NCBI GenBank assembly: GCA_037953745.1
Contig: JBAKBP010013092.1
Location: 1-64,000, forward strand
Reading direction: 5' to 3'
DNA: 64,000 nucleotides
Origin: Lithodes maja
Taxonomy: Eukaryota > Arthropoda > Malacostraca > Decapoda > Lithodidae
This document shows positions 31,631-41,545 of this stretch, piece after piece; positions within the stretch are counted from its first letter, which is position 1, and every line of letters starts with the position of its first letter. The translations under genes and the position numbers were made by a program. Below the pieces are notes generated by a model, which was not told the DNA's origin, ran no database searches, and worked only from the letters and a program-made list of their open reading frames with translations.

Positions 31631-34069
31631 CTCACCCCAGCTAGCCACAAACACACATACACCAATTATAAAAGAGCTAACTGGGAAGCATTTACAAATG
31701 AGACCGAACAACACTTCACAACTCTAAACAGTACACCTATCACTAACATCAACAATGCTGTACACATACTCAATAAAACTATCCAAAACGCTGACAAGAA
31801 ACACATTCCAAGAGGTAACAGAAAAAGACACAACCCCAACTTCACACCAGAAATTCAAAACCTCATCAGACAACGCGACACACTGAAACACTCCCCAGCA
31901 CCCCACACACAAGACATCACACAACAAATTCAAGCACTCAACACCCAAACTAACAACAAAATACAAGAACAACAAAAACTAAATTGGAATAACTTCCTAC
32001 AAACACTTGATCACAAAAGAAACTCCAAAAAACTCTACAAAACACTAAACAGCATCACAATTTCCAACAGCAACACAACACAATCACATGCTGCAATCAC
32101 AACAACAGACTCTACTCCTTCATGTAAACAACAAGCAAACACTCTCATCAATCACTTCTCACATGTCAGCCACCTAAAACCTCACAAAGACGACCGACGT
32201 GTCATCCGACGTAAGAGACAATTCCCCACAGACCCTGACTATACACCCTTCACCAATCACCAGACAAAGCATATCATCAACAATCTCAAGCACTCACCCA
32301 CCTGTGGCCTAGACAACATAAGCAACATACACCTCAGACACCTGGGACCACAAGGCATTCAAACACTCACTAACATATCAAACTACAGCTATTCACACAA
32401 CACAATACCAGACATTTGGAAGCATGGTATCATCATCACATTCCCCAAACCCAACAAAGACCCCACGCTACCCTCCTCGCACCGCCCCATTACACTCCTT
32501 TGCTCCCCCTCCAAAGTCATGGAACGTCTAGTATTACAACTAATTACACCCGACCTACCCCTAGCTCCAACACAACATGGCTTTAGGCCACTGCACTCCA
32601 CAATGACTCTTCTCACAGACCTTACACAAAGAGCTTTTGATGGCATCAACTCAGCTAGACCACCACACAGATCACTATTAGCCACACTCGACATTAGTAA
32701 AGCCTTCGATGCCATCCCACGCCACAACCTAACAAACAAAATCTACAACACAAACATGCACAACAACACAAAAAGGTGGCTGGCCAACTTCCTAGCAGGC
32801 AGATGTGCACACGTATCTTTTGCCGGTCAGTCATCTAAAATCAGAAACTTTCCAAACGGAGTCCCACAAGGATCCGTCCTATCGCCCGCACTCTTCAATC
32901 TGTACATGCACGATATAACTACACCCAATACTCCCCAAATAAACTTAGCCTCCTATGCAGATGACATAACACTCACATGCACACACCATGACCCAAGAAG
33001 AGCAACAGATCTCCTTCAACCCTATCTCAACACACTACATGGCTGGCGCACTACAAACAGACTTAATCTAGCCCCAGCCAAATCCACCGCAACCCTGCTC
33101 ACAAGCTGGACAGGTGAACACGAATACATCCCTCAACTCACCATAAACAACACACCCCTAACACATACACACACACCCAAAATCCTAGGAGTAACATATG
33201 ATACTCGTATGACATTCAAACAGCACACCACAAGCATTAAAAAGAAACCGACACCCAGACTTAACGCCCTCAGGTCACTTGCTCACACAAAATTTGGACA
33301 CAACAAAGAAACTACCACCACAGTACATAAACAATACATAAGATCAATAATGGAATACGCAAGCCCAGCCTGGGCTTCTAACCTAGCTGAAACACATCAT
33401 AAGACCTTACAGACTATTCAAAACAAAGCCCTGAAGATCATTACAGGCTGCACAGCTACTACACCCACAGATAATTTACATCAAGAAACAAAAATCCTCA
33501 AAGTCAAAGACCATCTGGACATGAGAGGCACTCAATTCCTGGCAGCAGCCTCCACGAACCAAGACCACCCACTAAACTACATAGCAACACACCCACAGAC
33601 ACCAAGAAATATCAAAACAACACCCAGCACACGGTATCACACACAATTATTGTCCTCTCTCCCTCCCTGCCCACCCCGAACCAACTTCCAGAAGCACATC
33701 CATACTCATATCTCTCGCCAATCCATCCACTCACTCACAGACAACACGCAGCTGCATGCACGACCTCCCGAAATCCATCCTTCCGAATCCTCCCTCCCTC
33801 GCGAGGACAGAGTCCACCTGGCCAGGCTGAGATGCGGACACCATCCAGCTCTCCTGAGCTATCAGAAGAGACTGGATGACTCCGTTGTCGACGCCTGCCC
33901 GGGATGTAACACAGCACCCCATACCATTAAACACATCATAGAAGACTGCATTTCACACAACCACTTACGCCAACAACACAACCTACACTCAATGAGAGCT
34001 CTGTGGGAAAGCCCGATCGTGGCCATGGCCTTCCTCAGGGACTCGGGGCTGTTCGGCCATGCAGCTTAG
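31631..34069 (+). pseudogene. Element C reverse transcriptase, Jockey-like, 5'-truncated
   Basis: About 810 residues of ORF2 without its endonuclease. Reverse transcriptase motifs: SHRPITLLCSPSKVMERLVL, QHGFRPLHSTMTLL, ATLDISKAFDAIPRHNL, GVPQGSVLSPALFNLYMHD, catalytic SYADDITL (about 32953), then a Leu-rich thumb (KILGVTYDTRMTF). The C-terminus has a cysteine-histidine cluster, CPGCNTAPHTIKHIIEDC, as in many Jockey-superfamily ORF2 proteins. There is no RNase H. The frame is open to its natural TAG at 34067-34069, but it has lost its own start and is joined by accident to the CR1 frame upstream. The Jockey assignment is by general resemblance and is moderate. Confidence 0.85.
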
Positions 34070-34087
34070 GGAACAACAACAACAACA
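31631..34087 (+). mobile_element. 5'-truncated LINE (element C) with (AAC)n tail, inserted in CR1 ORF2
   Basis: Flanked by a 13-bp duplication, ACTACATATCGGA (31618-31630 and 34088-34100); the first base could belong to the tail. Removal rejoins CKVLHIG to YLNEKANYSMNG, as in copy A. It ends in GGAACAACAACAACAAC. The plus strand is conspicuously rich in A and C and poor in G compared with the CR1 sequence around it, a composition boundary visible by eye at both junctions. It lacks the endonuclease and is 5'-truncated. Confidence 0.95.
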
Positions 34088-34100
34088 ACTACATATCGGA

Positions 34101-34782
34101 TACCTAAATGAGAAAGCAAACTATTCGATGAATGGCACTCAGCTTAAGAATGTAAACAGAGAAACCGATCTGGGAGTAACAATATCGAGTAACCTAAAAC
34201 CGAGTCAACAATGTTCAGAAGTTGTTAAGAAGGCAAACAAAATAATTGGCTTTAAAGGCAGGTCATTTGTGCATAAATCCAAAGAAGTTATCCTAACCCT
34301 TTACAATTCCTTAGTCCGCCCTCTTCTGGAATACTGCGTTCAATCCTGGTGCCCTTATTACCAAAAAGATATAAACAAGCTAGAACGAGTTCAACGTAGA
34401 GTTACCAAAATTATACCTAGCCTAAAGAACAAACCATACGAAGAGCGTCTTAGAGAATTAAATCTATTTCCTTTAACCCAGTGCAGATTAAGAGGCGACT
34501 TAATTCAAGTGTTCAAAATCATCAAAGGCATCGACAATATGAACTGTAGTAAGTACTTCACTATCGACCAATCTAATTACACGCGGGGAAACGGTTGCAA
34601 AATTATTGGTAAATCTTTTAACTCACACGAATCTAAGAATTTTTTCTTCAATCGAGTTGTCAACTTGTGGAATGGGCTTCCCCCGAGACGTTTTAGACTG
34701 CAGCACCGTTGATTCATTTAAACTCCGCTTAGACAAATATCTCGCATCAAACCCGCGACTGACTGCGTTTGTAAATGAATAA
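34101..34782 (+). pseudogene. CR1-like ORF2 C-terminus (copy B), frameshifted
   Basis: Picks up at YLNEKANYSMNGTQLKN and follows copy A closely: GVTISSNLKPSQQCSEV, YNSLVRPLLEYCVQSWCPYY, ERVQRRVTK, GDLIQVFKIIKGI, RVVNLWNGLP. At about 34681 there is one extra C in a C run (five, against four in copy A), which moves the frame to an early stop near 34712. The true C-terminus (RLTAFVNE-stop, 34780-34782) is still readable in the other frame. Confidence 0.92.
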
Positions 34783-35010
34783 CTTTATTTTATCCCCCCC
34801 TCAGTTACTAACCCATCTGTCCCCTACTAACTTCCTAATCCTGCCACAGACATTAGTTCCAGTGCACTAGTTCCCTTTCCAATGTTCCCTTACCCACTCT
34901 AAACCACTGTTTGGACACTTCATCCTCAGTGTTTTGGAGGACAAGCAGCCTAGAAGAGTCACTAGACCTGTTGTTGCTTGATTTCCTTTGTACTCCTTTG
35001 TACTCCTATC
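34783..35010 (+). repeat. 3' untranslated region and tail of CR1-like copy B
   Basis: Matches 18827-19043 of copy A except for small changes, ending in tandem CCTTTGTACT units. Confidence 0.88.
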
Positions 35011-35324
35011 AAAGGAAGCCGTCTTGACTCCAGACTGAACCCCCTCAATGAACCGTATGACCCACAATGGCATACGGGACTTCAATATTTCGGCTCCTCA
35101 CCACTACGTACCCACTTGCGCTTCTCGGTACATCACACATAAAGAGAGGTGACATAGGGTTTGAGCTGGAGAGCTTAGGCAGTTCACATCTGGTGGTGTT
35201 CTCGACGGGTGGTGCTTATTGGATTCTACAAGCCTGGATTGTCCGCCTCACCTTTCTTGACGTACTGCCTGTGGGGGCCTAGCAGTGTGGAGATGATAGG
35301 GGTGGTTGTGAGTTGCTCCAGGAC
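35011..35324. other. No recognisable feature
   Basis: Unique-looking; no domain in the short open frame. Confidence 0.45.
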
Positions 35325-35328
35325 TTAA

Positions 35329-35811
35329 CACCTTATTAGTGGGCTAGCGGTTTTTTTATATGTACTGCCCAGTGGGGTGTTTTTAGCCAAAATAGGGTTG
35401 TTTACGTGATCATTTTCATGCCTAAATAAGACCCAGAGCGTAAAACAAGTATCTATCCCTGAAAGGGCATAAATAGAGCTTTCCAATGACACCATAATGA
35501 TCCTTTTATGACGGCTAGTTTTCTTGCAACAACCGCGCAACACGAGTGCAAAAAGCATGTAATTCGGTACTTTCCCCATACAATTCAGTATGTAGCGAGT
35601 GAGAGAGGGAGGGAGGAGGTGGGATTCGTGTCAGTAGGTTCGCCGCGGTGGTCTGGAGCAGTCATACGCTCGCTACTCTCCTGCCACCACTTGTCTCTCT
35701 CTCTCTCTCAGCAACATTACGTGCTGAAATTGCCACACGACCTATGTCGCGCGCCGCCAGATAGACCAGATTTATTATACTCGACTTATATTGCGCGCCG
35801 ACATATAGGGG
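35329..35811. mobile_element. TTAA-flanked non-autonomous element, family T2, copy 1
   Basis: TTAA lies at 35325-35328 and 35812-35815. The roughly 483-bp body recurs in inverted orientation at 59412-59890 with the same TTAA edges. Shared phrases include TTTTAGCCAAAATAGGG, ATTTTCATGCCTAAATAAGA, ATCTATCCCTGAAAGGGC and a (CT)n run near 35700. Terminal inverted similarity is weak in this copy and clearer in copy 2. Open frames over it have no transposase features. Confidence 0.88.
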
Positions 35812-35976
35812 TTAAACCCATTTTAACTAAATATTAAAATTTAATTTGATATTTTATTTGTTTTAGTTTTCTTTAATATTTTTTATAATTAAATATTTAC
35901 TTTATTTATAAACATTAAATACACTTAGTTTATTTATTAACGAAATTCACTTTTTATGTAATTGTTTAAACTTTAA

Positions 35977-36435
35977 CCCTTCCTGCCCGGGTGTCTGTGT
36001 GATAGGACACCACGAAATAAGGGCAGGAGCCCGGGTGTCCTGTTACTAGGCAGTAAGCTTTCAAGCCTATTCAGCTTGGTCTGATGCATGTAAACAAAGC
36101 CGATCGTTGCGTCACCGCACCTCCGAAAACAATAAGGAGACTTCGGATCAATGTTATTGTTGTTACGTCAGACGTAATTAGTGTCTGAAAAGCTCTGATA
36201 TTGTCAACATCACGGCAAAATTCGCTCCACGGAAATCGTCATCACAACTGAACCAGTTGACTTAAAGAGCTCTACTCAACGCCAGTCTACAGATTGGAAA
36301 CCGCACTACGTTTATAGATGCGTGGGAAATTTCTAGCAGTTAAACTAAACAAAAATACGGTAGCCTAGGCCTAGACGTTTTTCGGCCAGATCGCCCGGGT
36401 AGCCCACCCTGTCCTTTGGAGATACAGCCCGGGCC
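35977..36435. mobile_element. TTAA-type element, family T1, copy 2, right end damaged
   Basis: Starts after TTAA (35973-35976) with CCCTTCCTGCCCGGG and follows copy 1 through CCTAGGCCTAGACGTTTTTC to ACAGCCCGGG. Copy 1 then has GAGGAAGGGTTAA, whereas here the sequence turns to CCCGGCGTATTCATTTTAA, so the right terminus is lost or mutated. Confidence 0.85.
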
Positions 36436-38108
36436 CGGCGTATTCATTTTAAAACTTGAATAACACCTTGTAAGTAAAACTTTATTTTATTAAAATTCTT
36501 ATATAAATATATTGGTTATAATTATTCCCCTGTTTTTTATATGTATTAGTGTGAGAGTTTTTTTGTTGTTTTACTCTGGTGACTATTTATTCTTTTGCTC
36601 AAGCCATACTAATATTTTGTTTTACCTATATAATAGTGCCTGCTAGGGGGTGTCTGGTGGGGAGAGGATAATATACTCTAATAATCACTTAGATTATAGA
36701 GACATATATTATCCTCTGGTACTTATACTAGTTAATGTCTATATCCTCTCACGTCTGTCTTTGTGTTGTTCCTCTGGGGTGTCTACACCTCTGGATAATC
36801 AGGTCGAATTACTTGTAATTCGAAAATCAAGAGAATCAGCCAAGTGTTCTTTTTCAGGGTATCGTGACTTATGAGTGTCCACGATAGACCTTTCTATTTC
36901 CAGTTGGGATTGGTTAAAAATGGGATCTATAATTCTGTATATACACAAAGTATCATGTAAAGTTAATTGAGTTTGTATATCAGATGAATAATATATAAGG
37001 GGTAATTAAGGTATTAGGCTATGGTGTACATTTATTCTAGAAAGAGTTAATTTGAGAATATAGTATTCCATAAGTATTAAGTACTATTTAATATAGTAAT
37101 TAAAGTAATATGAGGAACGTTAGCAGCATCGAGAATGATTGCGCATGTCTAGCTTCACTTGTTACCAAGCTGACGTTCTAAGATATCTCCCTATAAAGGG
37201 TGCCACTCAATAACAACAACCCTTACCAGCAACACCGGCGATCGGCCACATCTATCGTCCTATATGTTAAACATCCCAGCACCTATTATCCATCAACATG
37301 CTCCAATAACCAGCTAAGTCTATATATATTCACTGGTGGCCATTATAATATGTATAGACCATATATAGCATGTGAATTAACAACAAAGGTGAGACGATCT
37401 CAATGCTTCCCCCTTAGGCTGATAATCCAATCCCTTTACTTGTCTTGTAACTAATTCCTAAATCCACTATACGATCCCAAGTCTTGACACAGGGTCTTGG
37501 CGCCAAACAATATACTGTATTTTTCCAACATATTACGCAATAATACATTGGCATTTATTTTATCTAATATACGGAACTTAAAATGAAATATTGTATTTTA
37601 TCATAATCCAGCTTGGGAGTTAATAATCAATCATACAAGGTCATTAATTAATATTTCGTACCATATAGTGAAGCAGATTCGAAATAATCTGTTTCCGTAA
37701 CTACACCTCTCGTTTCCATGACAACCAGCCTTTCTAGAAAGAAAATGGGAGGACAAGGAATATAGCAGGATCTATTATAATTATAATGAACAACACAATG
37801 TTCGTAGCCATAATTAATGATATATATGTATAAATTATAAAGAGGGTGGGATCAGTAAAAGGTGTGGAGTTAGTTACGTAGGGATATACATTTGGGGGTT
37901 ATGTTAATTAACGCCGGAGTCAATGTTCCCGTGGTTCACCGTTGTTTACAGACAGTTTCTGGGGGTCGCCATTTTGTCTACTGTGGAGTTATACACCCAT
38001 AACACTACACGTTACATCACGCAATATAACACTATAAAACACTTTAGCTTCATATATCCTGGTCACCATAACCACTATATCTTCCCACAACAATAACAGT
38101 TTGTCAGC
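36436..38108. other. No recognisable feature
   Basis: AT-rich, with two short frames lacking domains (36650-36874 and 37200-37454). No repeat partner noticed within the window. Confidence 0.45.
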
Positions 38109-38620
38109 ATATAAAAGTCAGTGATATTACCACAGAACATCCATTAATCAGCAGTTACTGTAGCATTCCTTCACACTCACACGGGTGGTCAGGTAGACTG
38201 TCCGATTCACTATATAAAAGTCAGTGATATTACCACAGAACATCCATTAATCAGCAGTTACTGTAGCATTCCTTCACACTCACACGGGTGGTCAGGTAGA
38301 CTGTCCGATTCACTATATAAATGTCAGTGATATTACCACAGAACATCCATTAATCAGCAGTTACTGTAGCATTCCTTCACATTCACACGGGTGGTCAGGT
38401 AGACTGTCCGATTCACTATATAAATGTCAGTGATATTACCACAGAACATCCATTAATCAGCAGTTACTGTAGCATTCCTTCACACTCACACAGGTGGTCA
38501 GGTAGACTGTCCGATTCACTATATAAATGTCAGTGATATTACCACAGAACATCCATTAATCAGCAGTTACTGTAGCATTCCTTCACACTCACACGGGTGG
38601 TCAGGTAGACTGTCCGATTC
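38109..38620. repeat. Tandem repeat, 103-bp unit, 5 copies
   Basis: Units start ATAAAAGTCAGTGATATTAC or ATAAATGTCAGTG at 38111, 38214, 38317, 38420 and 38523, exactly 103 bp apart, and end GGTAGACTGTCCGATTCAC. Only a few substitutions separate copies. Confidence 0.97.
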
Positions 38621-39004
38621 GGGAGGGTCTGTACGCAGCCGGATACCTTGCCCCAGGCCCCGCCCACTGCCGAAAATGTACAAATATTATATTATATTAG
38701 ATTAGATTAACCTAACTAAACCTAACCTAACCTAACGTAACCTAACCCTAATATTATATAATATAATATAACATAACACAAATAACAAAATAAAAATATA
38801 AAAATATACTAAACTTCGAGTGGGATCGAACACTGGATTTCTCGATGCCAGGCGGGAGCTCTAGTGACTGTACTACATAGCGAGCTGGCAGGAACGGTTT
38901 GAAGAGTTTATTTAAACGCGGGGAACGGGGGGCACGGCCAAGGAAGGCTTACATTTTCCCGCATGCGTAGAGGGTAAGGTATCCGGCTGCATACATCCCC
39001 TTCC
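38621..39004. mobile_element. Terminal-inverted-repeat element, 384 bp, with 9-bp duplication
   Basis: Left end GGGAGGGTCTGTACGCAGCC and right end (complement) GGAAGGGGATGTATGCAGCC, the similarity continuing through GGATACCTT for about 32 bp. GTCCGATTC flanks it on both sides (38612-38620 and 39005-39013) and belongs to the 103-bp array, so it inserted there. A 9-bp duplication is usual for Mutator-like elements, but 8-bp families cannot be excluded. No transposase. It carries the CCTAA-rich stretch at 38710-38751. Confidence 0.9.
38710..38751. repeat. Interstitial (CCTAA)n-like stretch
   Basis: Imperfect CCTAA/AACCTAA units, the complement of TTAGG, the arthropod telomere unit. It lies inside the TIR element, so it is probably a component of that element rather than a telomere trace. 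Similar shorter runs occur at 39432-39460 and 57205-57235. Confidence 0.7.
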
Positions 39005-39071
39005 GTCCGATTCACCTGATCCACGCATGCGCGAGTGCTTAAGGGAGAGTTAGTCGCTTTTACTGGACCCT

Positions 39072-39355
39072 TTTTCCCTCATGTTTAGCATATTAGTTTT
39101 GAGATTATAAGACGTTCGTTCCATTAGTTTGACGATTTTGAGACCTTTCGACCCATTTCTTTGTCAATAATAAAACCTTTCGTGCCATTAAGGTGTCGAT
39201 TTTTATTTGGCGAGCGTTAGCAAGTCTGTAATTTTAGAAGGAACCGGGACATTGTTCTACCGAAACTTTACACATTTATCTTGAAAGGGGCAGTGTTTTT
39301 TTTTTTTTTTTTAGCTTCGTGGAGGTCTAGCGAGGAAACTCAAAAATACATTAAT
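39072..39355 (+). repeat. Rep-A dispersed repeat copy with poly-T
   Basis: Follows the Rep-A order: CCCTCATGTTTAGC, ATTAGTTTTGAGA, CCATTAGTTTGACGA, CCTTTCGTGCCATTAAGG, TGTCGATTTTTATTTGGCGA, then a poly-T run (about 39297-39312) and GGAGGTCTAGCGAGGA. Confidence 0.85.
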
Positions 39356-39601
39356 AAATAAATACATAGGCCAAAAACCAAGCGCTACCCCCTTAACATA
39401 GGTCTTCTATGACTATATTATATGATTTATATTAGACTAACGTAACCTAACTAACCTAACTTAACTCAATGTTATGTGATAACAATAAATAAAACACTAC
39501 CTACAGGTGGGTTCGAAGACTGGACCAACTGGTTACGTGACCTAATCCATACCCATAAACCACCAGGCTATAAGCTGAAGTGGGTTTGATAGATGTATTG
39601 A

Positions 39602-39915
39602 TTTTTTCTGGTTCCCCTTCTCCCTCACGTTTAGCCTCATTAGTTTGTATAATTTAAGACATTTGTTCCATTAGTTTGACGACTTTACCTTTACGACCTT
39701 TCACCCCCTTTCTTTGTCAATATTAGGACCTTTCGTGCCATTTAGGTGTCAATTTTTTTCCTGGCGAGCGATAGCGAGCCTATATTTTTGTGAGGAACCG
39801 GCCTTTGGCCAGGACATTTTTCAACCGAAAACATTACAAATGTATCTCGAGGGGGGTCTTTTTTTTTTTTTTTTTTTTTTTTTAAGCTTGATGGAGGTCT
39901 AGGGAGGAGACTAAG
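39602..39915 (+). repeat. Rep-A dispersed repeat copy with long poly-T
   Basis: Second Rep-A copy, same orientation, about 530 bp after the previous one. It has CCATTTAGGTGTCAATTTTT, CCTGGCGAGCG, CATTTTTCAACCGAA and a poly-T run of about 21 before AAGCTTGATGGAGGTCTAG. Confidence 0.88.
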
Positions 39916-39984
39916 GAAATAATATTAAGATCAAGAAAAGTCAAATAAATGCGACCCTCCCCCCTTAAGCTGGGCCAGGTGGAT

Positions 39985-40041
39985 GATGTGATGATCTCCG
40001 CAGGTGTTAGTGAGACGGTCACCGCACGGTTTACATGGCCT

Positions 40042-40074
<33 letters not shown>

Positions 40075-40190
40075 CATGATCTCCGCAGGTGTACGGAATT
40101 GAGAGAGTCATCACACGGTTTACATGGCCTACACACACACATACACACACTCACATACTCTCACACACACACCCACACACACCCACACAC
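39985..40190. repeat. Two copies of a ~60-bp module each ending in (AC)n
   Basis: TGATCTCCGCAGGTGT...GAGAC/GAGAGTCA-C...CACGGTTTACATGGCCT followed by (AC)n, at 39993 and 40077. A third copy lies at 40678-40760. Confidence 0.85.
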
Positions 40191-40193
40191 ACA

Positions 40194-40470
40194 GCCCGTA
40201 GCCTAGTAGGTAGCGCTCTCGTCTCACACACGAGGGATCGGGGGTTCAATCCCCCGGCCGGGCGGAGACAAATTGGGCTTGTCTCCTTTCATGTGTTAGC
40301 CTCAGTTCACCTAGCTGTAAATAGGTACCTGGAATAAGTGGACGACGTTGTGACGTCCCATCTGGGGTTGGCAAAAATGGTACAAGGCGAGATGGGTATC
40401 ATATGGTTCACCTAAGCTACTGGTCAACCTAAGCCTTCGGGTGAGACTGGTACCGTAGTGAGAATGGTAC
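40194..40470 (+). mobile_element. tRNA-Val-derived SINE
   Basis: The head (40194-40264) folds like a tRNA: A box TAGCCTAGTAGGTAGCG, anticodon stem CTCGT/ACGAG with loop CTCACAC (anticodon CAC, valine), B box GGGTTCAATCC, and a 5-bp acceptor match GCCCG/CGGGC. The acceptor stem is imperfect and the sequence runs on into a tRNA-unrelated body (TTGTCTCC, AAATAGGTACCTGG, GTGACGTCCC). It is therefore a SINE, not a tRNA gene. The 3' limit is approximate; it may reach 40478. Confidence 0.8.
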
Positions 40471-40484
40471 CATACAGATTAACC

Positions 40485-40677
40485 CTAAGCCTTCGTTTCC
40501 AGATGTCGCCAATTGGCTAAAAATACAGACTACACACACATCCACAGCCATTCCAACGATACATAAACACTTAACATGCATTTCACGCAATACATTCCCA
40601 GTTAAGGAGGCGCGATAATAATGAGCTTAGCTCGCATTGCGTGGATTCCCCTTGACGAAACAAGCAAGTGAATAACA
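40485..40677 (-). repeat. Rep-B dispersed repeat, copy 2 (inverted)
   Basis: Reverse complement of 6997-7187, with small indels (for example one base in TAAAAATACAGAC). It lies between the SINE and the third ATCTCCGCAGG module. Confidence 0.87.
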
Positions 40678-40760
40678 TGATCTCCGCAGGTGTAAGGTAT
40701 TGAGAGAGTCACCAGACGATCTACATGGCCTCAACACACATACACACACACACATACTGT
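40678..40760. repeat. Third ATCTCCGCAGG module with (AC)n
   Basis: ATGATCTCCGCAGGTGTAAG...GAGAGTCACCAGACG...ACATGGCCT then (AC)n; matches 40077-40190. Confidence 0.85.
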
Positions 40761-41335
40761 ACGATGAATCCTGGGAGATAGTATTATAATTCAATTTGTG
40801 CTGCATTTAATTTCAGTAGTCCATTAACTGAACACCGTTGTTGTTATTTTTCATTACATTAGCATTATATACAGTGGGGTAGAGTGCCTAATCCTCAGTC
40901 AACATTGTCAACCTAAACATGGCAGCAATACTTACAGTTATGGTCTACCCTAAATAACAAACGCCCACTGAGTACTCTACAATCAACATTTATTATTTCG
41001 AATAATATTAAACATGCATTAATTTTATAGATATCATCATATTCTGGATACATGCATCCATTGAATACACCGGTCTTTAATTGTAGTATAATATATTTGA
41101 TTACTGAAAAGTCGACTAGCTTTTTCCTTATAATTATATAAAGGAACCAGCTACTTCCATCACCTTTTCTGTGTTTAATGAGGCAATATTAATAACAAAT
41201 AGTAGCTAAGGGGTATTGGTTGTTTAAACCAACATATTATTATAGACTAGGTCACACTGCCCGGCTGCTACAACATACTGAAGCTACTGTATAATATGGA
41301 GCCTGCTTGTAAACAGTGTTACCAATTATATCCTA
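40761..41335. other. No recognisable feature
   Basis: AT-rich, no gene or repeat seen. Confidence 0.45.
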
Positions 41336-41545
41336 TAGTCCGTTCATTTTAGGTTGGGCAGAAATCATAACCTCTAATATACGTAGCTCAAAAAGGGCTA
41401 AAGCAAATAAGCTGTCAATTTATACACATATTCCCTAGCCAAGTCTTCCCATTTGGTAGAAATGTTAGCTTGATTACTCTAGTCCTTTTTGAGCTATGAG
41501 AAGTTACGGATTACGATATCTGCCCAACCTAGAATGAACGGACTA
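41336..41545. mobile_element. MITE, 210 bp, ~28-bp inverted repeats, TA target
   Basis: Left end TAGTCCGTTCATTTTAGGTT and right end (complement) TAGTCCGTTCATTCTAGGTT, both continuing with GGGCAGA; flanked by TA. Internal halves also show inverted AGCTCAAAAAGG/CCTTTTTGAGCT. No coding. Confidence 0.92.

Larger units (their letters stand above)
26300..35010 (+). mobile_element. Near-complete CR1-like LINE (copy B) carrying two insertions
   Basis: Order on the plus strand: GC-richer start with probable promoter (26300-26800), repeated leader (27137-27930), ORF1 with SGNH-hydrolase domain (27952-28953), ORF2 endonuclease (to 29836), TTAA-flanked DNA insert (29837-30317), ORF2 reverse transcriptase (30322-31630), inserted LINE (31631-34087), ORF2 C-terminus (34101-34782), 3' untranslated region and CCTTTGTACT tail units ending near 35010. 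The 3' end matches copy A. The 5' limit is uncertain by hundreds of bases; no target duplication was found. Confidence 0.85.

Noticed and set aside
30326..34069. A novel protein with two reverse transcriptase domains
   Set aside because: The 13-bp target duplication and comparison with copy A show it is an accidental fusion at an insertion junction.
36650..37454. Two short frames (74 and 84 residues) as candidate small genes
   Set aside because: No domain, no recognisable start context and no conservation evidence available.
38710..38751. Chromosome-end telomere or fusion scar
   Set aside because: Units are imperfect and few, and they lie within a TIR element with a clear target duplication.
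40194..40264. Functional tRNA-Val gene
   Set aside because: Acceptor stem pairs only partly and the sequence continues into a SINE body without a terminator.
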